From: Zoroaster sp. YZ-2022 | Taxonomy: Eukaryota; Echinodermata; Asteroidea; Forcipulatida; Zoroasteridae | DNA length: 64,000 nt | Direction of reading: 5' to 3' | NCBI GenBank assembly: GCA_029582265.1 | Contig: JAQQFT010000023.1 | Span: 3,683,071 to 3,747,070, forward strand | In this document: positions 9,901-20,239 of the stretch, one piece after another | Numbering within the stretch: position 1 is the stretch's first letter | How the letters are laid out: the number at the start of each line of letters is the position of its first letter | Notes under the pieces: generated by a model | The model's database searches: none | What the model was told of the DNA's origin: nothing | Seen by the model: the letters and a program-made list of their open reading frames with translations, nothing else | Program-made: the position numbers and the translations under genes

Positions 9901-12102
9901 ATTATTTCATCTTCATTATTGTATTTTAACATTAATCACATTCATGTATAATGGTTCTCACTTTCAATTTATGCAAATAAGCCAATTTTATTTTATTTTA
10001 TTTTATTTTTTAAATACAAACTTGTCTTAACATTATTCCACGTTTTTACGTTTTGGATTTAGTAGTTTAACCCTTTCTTTTCTTTTTACAATATGTCTTG
10101 GCTTAACAGATTATGTTCTACGTTATTATATACAAATACTTATTTTGTTCATCTTATTGTCCTCAGGAGTAACGAACGCATGGAAGGCATTGCCGACTGA
10201 CATCACGTAGCGGATTTCAGAATTGAGGGGAGGGAAAATATTTTTGTGGGAAAATTTTACCGACATAACACAAAAAAGACCAGACAAATTTATTTGGTTT
10301 TTCCCCAAAATGGGAACACCCGAAACCGCAGCTTTTCGTAAAATACAATGTATTACAAAGTAAAAAAAACTGATAACAAACAACTCGATCGGGAAATTCA
10401 GTGCTTAGAAACAGATACATTTTCAGTCAACAAACTCATAGCTCTAGGTTTGCTGATTGAAAATTTAATCTGGGGCAACCCTTGTTCTAGTACCTTTGAT
10501 GCTTCATGGCCACTGAGGCTCTAAATGCCGACTGAGAAAAAAAATATTTGGTGACACACCCCACTCCTCGGGCCCCGATCGTCCATAAATATAGCCTGAT
10601 GTTACATCTTATTTCAGTCTCTAATGTTCATTCACATCACTTACTTATATCCCTCATATTATATATCAACTTCATCAACTGTATGTGGCTTTCGCGTATC
10701 ATTCATCAGATAGCTCTTTTGTGGTACTCGGTATTCGTTTGTAAAGATGAACCGGTATTAAACTTCATTTTGTTTTTTTATAACTGTAGTAGTGAACCAT
10801 TGCAAGGATCTTCCAGCCGCCCGCCTTCGTGCCCCGAAGACTACCGGTATTTTCCCCATGGGAGAACTGCTAAAACTATCAAAAAAACCATTAAACCCTG
10901 GGGGGCTCGAAGGACGCGTTGTGAGTTATTTAACAAAATATCACATTTGAAATTACACTAACACTCAAGATTTTAAAAGGGAAAATTACAACATCAGTAA
11001 TATAGCAAAATTAGCCCTATATACCCGTATTAAAATATACATTAAACAACCAGACAAAATTAACTGCATATTTTTCTGAGTTTCCGTAAATGTGAGCGTC
11101 AAGATGATTGGTATGGTACCCACATCAATTCCCTCATCAAATACATCAACTGCTTCACACACAAAATCATAGGAATCCAGGCGAGTAGCCTAGAGGGTCG
11201 AAGGTCGGTAGCCCCCCCTTTTTCCGTAGAAAGTGGGGGGGGGTGGGTGTTCTGTGACCTTATCACAATATTGGGCTAACACTTGAAGGCTTTATTTTAA
11301 CCCTATCAAGCCTGGGGAGGGAGATGGAAAGGGCTCCTAGATATTTTTTTAATATCTCCAGAACGCTTTACTGGTCACGCAATTTTCCTGACTTTCCAAC
11401 TATTCTTTAGGATCCCCTTTTATGGCAACCAATTTTTTTGAACAGGGTAATTGAATTTGCACTTTTAGTGGTTGCAATTTCCTGATATTCCAGTGTATTG
11501 ATATTGGGTTTTTCCGTTTTAGGACTTGGGGTATCATACGAATATCATCTGCCTTTTGTTTTTTAGCTTGGATGGAAGGTTCAATAGACATATAGTTCTT
11601 CCACGGAATCTTTTGGGCGGTGCAAAATTCATTCCCAAGGCTAAGACGTTGGTTTCCGTGTGAAAAGTTGGCCCATGTAAATTAACAGATAGAAGTAGTT
11701 TGTGTTTGCTCAAGCTTGATTGCTGTGCATTCCCCTGTGTTTTTGTTTAGACATTTCCCTTATTTTTGCATTTACAGACAAGACGGCCCACTTGCATCAA
11801 TTTTCTGCCAGTGAAAATAACACCTGAAACGAACTGTGTCAAAAAATGGTAATAAGGATTGGCTTCAACGATAGGTACAGTGAAGGCAACTTCGTGTGGG
11901 CGGACGGGTCACCAGTAGATTACACCAACTGGAACTTGGGAACCAAAAAACTCGGGGGCGTGGAAGACTGTACCGAGATCAACACGATAATGAGTACAGT
12001 GGAATCTGGGAAAGATTTGGACTGCAACAAACAACCCAACACCAATTCATCATGATGCCAAACCTAAGATTCCCAAACCAAAGGGCAACGAACCATAGGT
12101 GA
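6836..12102 (+). CDS. Type II membrane C-type lectin receptor gene L1 (degenerate)
   Basis: This is a three-exon gene model: exon 1 at 6,836-6,962, exon 2 at about 10,784-10,920 and exon 3 at 11,778-12,102. The predicted product has a short charged cytoplasmic tail, one membrane anchor spanning the exon 1/2 junction, a Ser/Arg stalk and one extracellular C-type lectin domain, as in type II lectin receptors. Three features suggest decay or read error relative to L2. The AG acceptor of exon 2 reads AA. Exon 2 is scrambled after the CPEDY-like start. The final Cys codon of exon 3 is missing. L1 lies between a gag remnant upstream and another downstream, in the same orientation as L0 and L2. Ligand and calcium dependence are unknown. 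Confidence 0.6.
7800..8170. repeat. SINE-like repeat with tRNA-like half, interrupted
   Basis: The ends match the tRNA-like segment at 23,140-23,225 in the paralogous intron, but here about 300 bp are inserted. The insert includes CAATTATGGTTAAGG and CTCAAGGACACAAGTGTC followed by a CGAACCC box. A related phrase occurs at 20,070-20,110. The tRNA-type B-box-like sequence is on the minus strand. Confidence 0.5.
9236..9290. repeat. Hairpin-forming palindrome, conserved in paralogue
   Basis: AGAGACAAA and TTTGTCTCT flank a short loop at about 9,261-9,283, inside a wider A/T palindrome. The paralogous intron has the same hairpin at about 24,395-24,421 with a changed loop. Confidence 0.55.
9985..10012. 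repeat. (ATTTT)n microsatellite
   Basis: About five TTTTA units in a row. They are absent or degenerate at the paralogous position near 25,170-25,190. Confidence 0.8.
10784..10920 (+). CDS. L1 exon 2: stalk and start of lectin domain
   Basis: This is homologous to 28,120-28,253. GSSSRPPSCPEDY is readable, then the frame breaks (CCGGTATTTTCCCC in place of CTCACATGGG). The exon ends at GTGAGT (10,921). The preceding base pair is AA where the paralogue has the AG acceptor, so splicing is doubtful if the read is right. Confidence 0.6.
11778..12102 (+). CDS. L1 exon 3: C-terminal half of lectin domain
   Basis: A TTTACAG acceptor at 11,771-11,777 precedes the exon. IGFNDRYSEGNFVWADGSP is followed by VDYTNW and a DCTEIN block, as in the long-loop region of C-type lectin domains. 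The WND position is altered. Near the end, FIMMPN replaces the FICKMP of L2, so the last disulfide cysteine is lost. The frame runs to TGA at 12,100. Confidence 0.75.
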
Positions 12103-13690
12103 TGGGGTTGGGGGTGGGGTGGGTTGTTTGGTTTTCCACTTTTGATCAAAATAGTTCTGTTGGTAAATTTGTGATGTTGTCTGACATATAACCCCAAGGT
12201 TATTTTGTCGGCACATTAACCAAAAACCTCCCCCCCCAGAAAACCTACCTGCACACGCCACTGGTTTTATCTTCCTCGAATACCTTTTTAATACTCATTC
12301 TGTGATAGAGACTCATTACTAAATCAGAACTTTTGCATTTCCCAACACAAAACACGAACTTTGTTCTGCTATTGTAATTTGACTAATCACGGTCTAAGCT
12401 GAATGATGTTGACCATGCATAGATCTGGGTTTGGACCCCGTGATTGGTCAAATTGATGTTAAATACACGTACATTGGTCTGGGTGCGAACCTGGATTAGG
12501 TAAATTTATTAATTACACGTGCATTTATCTAGTTAACCCCGTGATTTGGAATGGTCCATGCCCCATCCATTTAGTACACAAACAAAAACCTGATGAGCAA
12601 AGTGAGTCAGTGTAGGCCCATCGACGGATGAGGGGGGATCGCTCAATTTGGACACAATGAATGATAAAGTGAGATCAGCCTTCTACATTCAATACGGGTC
12701 AGGCATCCAAGTACATTAACTTGGATTTCAATCACCTTATGTGGGAATTTACGTTACAATTGTAGTTGGAGCGCGCAGTTGCTGGTTTTGTTTTTCTTAT
12801 AAAACCCAAAGCGATGAATAAATACAAAGGAAATACAAACATTTTTCGTATGTGTGAATATAGACCATTGACGTTTACACTTTGCGTGACCTTAGTGTAC
12901 CAGGGTGATGTCCCCCCGGGCAAAAAGTGTGTATTTGTATGCAAGTTTAAATGTACTGCTCCACATAAAACAAGACAATATTCTCGTTAATGATGGTAAA
13001 TCAATTTAAAAGGTAGCAACTTAAAAGTCATCACCTCACCTATCTCTTCTGCCCATTGACATAATAAGGCCCTGATGACTCTTTCCACCTCCCCTGTCTT
13101 TCGCCACCGTCCTCGCCGCACCCAACCTCTCCCTTCATGTTTGCCCTTTTTTCTACAGTCCTTCCAGGTTGTCGGTTTTGGGCCCTTTCCCACGTCCCTT
13201 TTCCTTCAGGTTGTCGGTCAGAGATGTTTGCGCAAATCCTGTCGTTATCCATCCAAAATTTTCCAATCAATGTCCATCTTCTCATTGTAACTGTCTCAAT
13301 ATTTTTGTTATGCCGGTTATTTGATGTAGCTCAACATTGAATCCTTTTGGCCATCTTATTCAAAATCTTCTAAACATATAATATTTATTTTTGTTTTGAT
13401 TAAATTGATTAATCTTGACGAGGTTTTTGACTGAATAATAATATGCATGGTTTATTCATTGTACTGATGTCAAGGTCACCCCAGTATAATTTATGTTATT
13501 GTTTAAAACACAGAGCACAAGGGTCTGCAATAAGTATGGTACTGTTGGGTTTTATATGACATTCATTCTCCACCTTGAATAACAGCTAAAGTGTTCTTTT
13601 GTAAATAAAATACACAGATCTTATACTGGTCCAAGAGTATTATTTGTTTGTTTGTTGTTGTCCCAAAAGTTTATTTTGAAAATGATGCTC
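12103..13690. other. Lectin unit B downstream non-coding DNA
   Basis: This is collinear with units A and C and holds no conserved frame. The C/T-rich stretch at about 13,075-13,215 gives long but unconserved open frames in several phases. Confidence 0.6.
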
Positions 13691-14700
13691 ACGAAGTTAA
13701 TGGTGACAGTGACTGTGGTTGTTTTTGGTCAGAGCTATGAAGTGAAAGCATACTCATCTTCGTCTCTATCAGTGTCGTGCCCCGGAGAATCAGCCTGTAC
13801 TGCATGTTGGATATGTTTGCCTTTTGGCTCTGCACATTTGTAAAGTGATTGTTCTTTGCAAACGTCCATACGTTGCGTTAAAACACCAAAATGGGGAAAA
13901 CTTCAATTCACAGTTTCGGCATATGCCTGCCGTAGCTCCATTGTGGTATTTCGGACGAAAGCAGTGCCGAAGGTAAGCGGGTGTGACGGCTTATTACAGG
14001 TTTGTGCGGTTACATGACACTACGAGGGTTTTGTATGAACTGCGCTCGGACTTGAGATTGGTTACTACCGTAGCCATATTTTGAACCTGTGCAGAAGTAG
14101 TTGTTTGATCAGCATCACAGCTTTGTCAAGTGTTAGTTCAGGATCTCGAAGAAGTCGTTGCTTGAGGCTAGTATGACGAATACCAAGCATGATGCGGTCT
14201 CTGATCAGACTGGCAATTTTAGCTCACCAAATTCACATGTATCAGCGCGAGCGATTTTTAATGCTGTTACAAACGCACCTATTGGTTCTCCCACAGTTGG
14301 GGCCATTGGCGTTCGCTGGCCGTTATGCGTTCTTTGCCTTTGCAAAATGAGGTCAATTTATCAATGACAATGTCACAATTTTATCGTCGCCATCATTGGC
14401 CCATAAGGAATGTATATATCGACAACTTGCAAGGCCGATGACAGACAACAACGTTGCTACTCTAGTGGCATCACCCTTCTCATGGACTCCTGTATGATTT
14501 CAGTTCTGAAATCGTTAAGAAACTTTGTCTGGTCAGGTACAGATTATGATCAAGTTTAGATCAAGTGGCGGTTGCTTGTTTCTTCACACTGTATAGTGCT
14601 GTATTATTTCCACTGAGAACACCGGCAACTTGAGGAGGGCCAAGTGTCCATAGAGGCTGGTTAAGGTATGAAGGAAATTTGGCCAAATTCAAAATTGATG
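13690..14700 (-). pseudogene. Ty3/gypsy-like gag remnant, copy B
   Basis: The minus strand shows the best Gag segment of the three copies. Around 14,120-14,210, SLIRDRIMLGIRH is followed by a QRLLRDPELTLDKA-type block, a conserved capsid-terminal pattern of gypsy-like Gag. The zinc-knuckle region follows at 13,800-13,930 in degraded form, then the acidic linker and the first residues of protease (13,695-13,712). Matrix-like sequence extends to about 14,570. Frame shifts break it several times. It is antisense to L1, between exon 3 of L1 and exon 1 of L2. Confidence 0.7.
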
Positions 14701-14965
14701 TGTTTTCCTGAATGAGGTGAACCTAAGCTTTCATTTCGATAGAAATCTGTCGGCCTCCCTTGAAAACTTTAAAGTTATACCCGAACCCAGAAATGGTTTA
14801 ATGGTTTGTTTACTAACACCGTATACTGCAGTATTGTTTTCACTGGAGATCGCTGGCAACTTGACAATATTTTACGGAGGGCTATATCCATGGAGGCCAT
14901 TTAAGGCATGAAGGAATGTTCAAATTCAAAACTCAATAAATGGTTTGTTGGCTTGTTTTTTTCTC
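14580..14965. repeat. ~220-bp tandem repeat, about two units (copy B)
   Basis: Two consecutive copies of a unit containing CACTGTATA, CAACTTGA and a GGAGGGC...CCATGGAGGC phrase start at about 14,585 and 14,815. A third start lies near 14,963. It is orthologous to the repeats at 5,330 and 32,900. Confidence 0.6.
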
Positions 14966-16850
14966 ACTGTATACTGTAGAAACCCCATCCTTGTTACTAA
15001 AGTAAAACACCATCAGAAAAAAAAAAATTCGTGTGAGAATTATCTGGGATGACCTGTACACCGAATTCAATTGAAGTCACTTTAGAAGTTATCAATATTA
15101 CGAACAAATCAATTGTCCGAGGATCGAGGGAGAGCCATATAGAAGACCGTGTTTGATAGCGGTTCGTGCATGATAGCGGTTCGTGTAGCGCCCCCGTGCG
15201 GCGTAAGTGGCGACGGATCGTGCGCATCAAAAACATACCAACACAGTCTTATTCCAAGACGAGGGGAGAGCAGGTATCCCAAACGGCCCAAGCAAAACTT
15301 GTTTCAAGTTATTTAATTTCCCGAGTGGTCTTTCATGTCATCAGTATCCGACCATGCTGCCATAGCTAAACCGACCTCCGCCAAAAAACCATGTTTAATT
15401 TTTTCGAACAACTTTTACTCCGCCCACTCACACTTAGCATTTTTGTATATACTGCTCCTCCCTCAGGTACATAAATCTATCGTCATTACGAAATATTATA
15501 ATACCACAGATACCAATATAGCATAAACCACCACTACTCATAAGTTACCATGGGTAACAAATTAAATGTACATAAACTCCCAAAAAGCCCCGCCCCACAC
15601 CCCGACTGGAACTAATTTGCATCCTTTAACTACTAGTGAATAAGTGGCCATCCGCTCCAACTTGTATTTTTTTATGATAAACAACTTTACTTTTATCATA
15701 GAGCTTTTATACAACCCACTGCGCACAAAACCATAACTGGGTCAGCTGTGAATACTGCAGTGAGGATCTGCCGCCCTCTGTTGGCTAATAATACTACTGG
15801 CGAAAAACCGACAAAATGTCAAAATTTGTTTTTAATACCGTAATTTACTATATTAAAGGCATAATTTTTCATGATTGGGGTATGGATTAAACAATCTATT
15901 TTTTTTATAATATAAATATTAGTTTGAATTTTGAATGTTTTAAAATAAATAAACGTAATATTTTTTACAATGCTTAACATCGGGGTATATACACACGAAT
16001 ACTCTTTTCGAGGTTATCACCTAAAAGATTCAATAGGCTCATAGGGGTGTTTGTGTAGGTGGAAAACACCAAAGAACAAATCTCATTATCTGTGTGCTCT
16101 GAGTATAGTTTTTAGAGGCGATACTCATTGGGGTGGACATTGCCACCTGCCGGGATCGCCGCCCATGGATGGGTGTATTTCTGTTTTCCTATTGGTCATA
16201 ATATGAAGCATGCACAATATCATCACCAAAACAATTGCACCCGCTTCATCGAAATAAGGAATGTCCCCCACCACATTTTGAGATACATGAATATCAACTA
16301 AAGAGAATTTAATGGGCCTTCTGATGATACCAAACATTCATTTTTTGGTTCATTTCATTCCTGTGTTAGGATGTGATGAATTGATGAATGTAACAATGCA
16401 GTCATGCACGCCGGTTAACTTTGGAAGTCAATTACACGGAAACATGTGTTGGGGGACATTCCTCATTTCGATGGAGTGGGTATAAAGAAACACAGTCATA
16501 ACACCATGTATCCGGCTTTATTCTTTCCATATTAAAGCAAAAAACAAAGCAAGACAGCATGAGTTAAAACAAATTTACCTTCTGGCTGTTTTAGGCTCGC
16601 TCGTGCCCCGGTCGGTAAGGCACAAATACCGCTGCGGCTGGTATATTCCAAGATCTTTTGAAGGAAGTCGTTAAGCGTCACGGTGACCCTTTAGGCCAGC
16701 TATTATTTTCGCCATGCGCCTGGCTACATGCCACGCACACGTGCTTTGGATGCGCTGCAACAAAATGCTTTGATGTAGTAAAGTTTACTGGATAAATAGC
16801 CACAACTCCGGAGTAGTTTTCTGTTGTGATTGTAACTGTTTGCATTCATA
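14966..16850. other. Duplicated host segment E1 (empty site of giant element 1)
   Basis: This is collinear with 33,300-35,004 and then, across the giant element, with 55,199-55,355. It contains a short tandem pair of GATAGCGGTTCGTG at about 15,157-15,187. At 16,694-16,712 it reads straight through the point where element 1 is inserted in the other copy. No gene is evident. Confidence 0.65.
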
Positions 16851-17158
16851 CACTGTAAATAATTGCACCAAACATTACAGTGGGTTATCGGCAACCAGCC
16901 GCCAGTAAGTTACTGCAAAATTGTACATAAACCGTAAATAAATTATTGGAAAATTACAGTAAGTTACTGTGCTGGTTGTTGGTAACTTACTGTAAATTTA
17001 CAGTAACAAACAATAATATATTGTATCAAGACATAGTTGCTAGTAACTTACTGTACTTTTACAGTAATTTATTTATAGTTATTACTGGGGTTTTACAGTA
17101 GTTACTGGCAGCTGTTCAGTAACTTACTGTAATTTTTACAAAGCAATTTTTTACAGTG
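16851..17158. mobile_element. TA-flanked palindromic MITE, copy 2
   Basis: This 308-bp insert is bounded by CACTGTAAATAATTG and CAATTTTTTACAGTG, with TA on both sides (16,849-16,850 and 17,159-17,160). Internal GTAAGTTACTG / CAGTAACTTAC palindromes match copy 1. The corresponding site near 55,358 is uninterrupted. Confidence 0.8.
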
Positions 17159-17396
17159 TATCAGAAAGAGGATTTCTACACGGTGTCACTGTCAAAACAG
17201 TCTTTTACGTATCCTTTTCACCATGCAAAGCTACAAATCTTACTTGCATCTATATATCCTTTTATTTCTGGCACGTTATTTATCCCAACATACTATTCTG
17301 ACTTGAGCTTTGTTTGGCCCAATGCTCCAGAATATGTATGTAATGGGGGTGGGTATTAATTACCCTTGATTACCGGCTGAAAAAGGGGAGAGACAG

Positions 17397-19305
17397 AGTG
17401 GACAGTGGTTAGGATCGATGTTGGTAAAGCAATTTAATTAATAAAACAAATAATCAAATAAAACAGATTTCATATAATTTCCATCGAAATTAACACTAAG
17501 AAAACTTTATCTTTTGTGAAATAATTCAGAACTTGGGAACCAGTTCATAAGTCAATAGAATAAAAAATAAGCAGGTGTTAAGAGAAAAATATGAACCAAT
17601 TACTGCACTAGACAACAGGATTGGCCTCTTCATAACCAAATTTATGCTCGGAGGTGGAGTATAAAGAAAAAGTTCAACTAGTCTTATATGTTCTTACATG
17701 GAGAATTAAGAATTCAAACAAAAATAATAAATCCAGAAAAAGTAAGTAATAAAACGCTACAAAAAGATGGAAATCCAGAAAGGGAAACATAAATTGATCA
17801 AGGCTGGCCAATTCTCCCTAAAACCATGAATTGCCAGAATGCAAAGTAAAACTCAGGTTGTATAAAGTACAACCTGACAGAACCATAAACATAATCATGG
17901 GGTATTAATTCTTCATCCCTTCTCTACAAACCAAACTTAATAACTGTAAACAAATAAAATCATGAGAAGTTTCCTTTCGATTCAAAGACTGGGCCAGTTC
18001 ATTATCGAGTCAGTACTAAAATTATCAAAACAAACTGAACTACTTTAAGTACTTTCGCCCTCTGTTACTTAATCTAAAGCAAAGGAAAACGTAACATGCA
18101 TGGCAATTAAGTCCATCCCAGCTCTACCCAAGAAGACTATTATAAAACAAATCCCAGCTAGTGTGTACTTATAAGCCCCCAGGGCATGGAGAGTTAATTA
18201 CTCTACCATAAGGTCAAAGGAATGTCCACACAGGGGTTTGTCTCAGTGACCATGAGACAGAGGTGCCCCAGCCTACATCATACTGTGAAAATGGCACACT
18301 TTTTTCCTTCAAAATACATTGCTTTAAAGAACAGCACAATTGCAAAAAGTTAAAGAAAATATACTCTTTTAGCTCCTCCTATGGTTTGACGTTTCAAAAC
18401 CTTCAAAATCTGCTTATTACTAAAATGGCTAACAATTATTATGAACCCTTAAATCCTCCAGAATTTGTTGCTACTGAACACCACACCTTTCAATACTCTT
18501 TGAAAGGTATTGAAACATTTCAACACCAGTTTGTTCAGCAGAGAGTTGTTACACCTTTCTGGAAACCTTTCATGGTCCCTTTTGTCAGAATTAAAGCCAC
18601 CTTCAAAACCCTTCAGTACAGCAAACTTGAAAGGTTTTGAAAGGTCTGACAATTCTATGGCAACTGCATCTGTATATAGGAGGCCAGTCTGAACCTCATG
18701 AACTTTAGTTACCTATTTACAATATCCCTGAATTCAAGGGGAAAAATTTAAAGAATAAACCTCACCTGATCCAGAATATACCGATTTGAATTAGTATTGA
18801 CATTAATTGTTAACACAGAGAAAAAATAGTAAATATCTCAAACTTTTCTGTAAGTTTAAATGTATAATTAAAACATTCCCTCTCAATCATAAAGTAAGTC
18901 AAAAATCATATCATCAAAATAATCTATACCTCCCTACTTCTGTGCGACAATAAAACTTCCATTAAAATGTAAAATAAAAGAACTTTCCTACCTGAAAAGG
19001 AGAGAGACAGAGGGACAGTAGTCTTGTGCAAGACCGTTATTATGTGCGGATCCTAGTTACACGATCCCGCGCCACGGTCGTAAATCACCCACCGTAGCTG
19101 GCGCTATATATACAATTTTCAGGATTAGGGCCGCTACTCTGGACAAAGGTGGCGCGGCCTGTGTACAGGAATAAATGAGCGCCCGCAGCGGCGATTGGTT
19201 TATCAAATCACAGCGTGATCGGCGCATGTATCGTATAAAATCACGAGTAACGTCTTTGCAACCAAGACTAAGTGGACAGTGGTTAGGATCGATGTTGGTA
19301 AAGCA
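17397..19305. repeat. 1.84-kb insert between 35-bp direct repeats
   Basis: The same 35-bp sequence, starting AGTGGACAGTGGTTAGGATC, occurs at 17,397-17,431 and 19,271-19,305. A GAGAGACAGAG phrase also recurs just before the first copy and near 18,998. The DNA between is AT-rich and has no recognisable coding region. An open frame near 18,263-18,640 contains the repeated nucleotide phrase GAAAGGTATTGAAA / GAAAGGTTTTGAAAGG and I do not trust it. The stretch could be a transposon insertion or a local duplication. Confidence 0.45.
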
Positions 19306-19836
19306 CTGAGGAATGCTGACCACATCAACCCAGATCACTGCAACTCATGGCCCAGGGGGGTCATTTCACCTTTCAAGTAGTGGTTGAAAAGGCTTTAAAC
19401 AAATGGCATCTTTGAAAACAGGGCTGGTATTATAAGAAACTTTATAAGGTAAAACTCTAAATCCAAATTGGGGGTGAATCATAAAGTCTCATCAGGGCGC
19501 CCTATTTACATGTATAAAAATAAATCAAATTAACAATTTTCACTGATATCTCAAAATAGTCAGATTGTATGACTTCTTGTCATTGACCAGAGTACGTTTT
19601 TGAGCCCGGCGCAGTTTCACCTTGAGGTTCTTTTGAGAAACATGTGATATCATTGGTCACATCGCTCTATAGTGAAACAAAATATTCTCTTTCTGAGAAT
19701 CAATTAGACCGATGTTTCCCAGTTGCTGCATTTTTCAGCTCAAATTCATCAACGAGATATAATATAACTTGTTGATGAAATAATATATTCAAATGCACCA
19801 TTGAATGAAATAATATATGGATAATAATAATAACTA

Positions 19837-20110
19837 ATAATGTATAGATTTATATAGCGCACGTATCCACCTAACTTAAGTGGCGCTCAAGGCGCATTAT
19901 ATTATGTATCCCTCTGCTCATAAGGCTCATAAGGCTCATAAATCATTCCTATGAAACCATCTCAGCTCCCTGGGGAGTATACAGCTCAATTGCACCGCCA
20001 TTTCTAGCGCATATAGAGCAAAACCATCTCTGCCTTCCACAGGTACCTATATTTAACCCCTGGGTGGAGAGAAGCTAATTATGGTTGAAGTGTCTTGCTC
20101 AAGGACGTAT
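19837..20110. repeat. SINE-like interspersed repeat
   Basis: It starts at a TTTATATAGCGC phrase and runs through GGCGCTCAAGGCGC to GAAGTGTCTTGCTCAAGGACG. The last part matches the insert at 8,030-8,060. I infer an interspersed repeat common to marine invertebrates from this wording alone. Confidence 0.5.
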
Positions 20111-20239
20111 CGATTACATGATAATGAAAATGATAGAATATTGCCATCATGCGAGTAGTTCCAGGTTTTTTATTTGTTTGGCTGTATGATATTTTGTGAC
20201 AGAGTTGAGCTTGGTTTTAGGGCTAAAAGTGGCGTAAAA

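Larger units (their letters stand above)
6963..10783 (+). other. L1 intron 1
   Basis: This is non-coding sequence collinear with 22,254-28,119 but about 2 kb shorter, because it lacks the satellite and second exon 2 copy. It contains a degenerate repeat of CCGGTTTTCTGCT around 7,200-7,275, a SINE-like insert (7,800-8,170), a hairpin at 9,261-9,283 and an ATTTT microsatellite (9,985-10,012). Confidence 0.6.

Noticed and set aside
13040..13290. Pro/Ser/Thr-rich or Arg-rich proteins in the C/T-rich tract
   Set aside because: Long frames in several phases on both strands come from low-complexity C/T sequence and are not frame-conserved in the copies at 3,843 and 31,383.
13652..13843. Plus-strand secreted peptide-like frame (MMLTKLMVTVTVVVFG)
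   Set aside because: It is the complement of the gag remnant's protease start and acidic linker on the minus strand. The frame is not conserved in the two paralogous copies.
18263..18640. 125-codon plus-strand frame
   Set aside because: It contains an internal nucleotide repeat, has no recognisable domain and overlaps an antisense open frame. It lies in a repeat-flanked insert.
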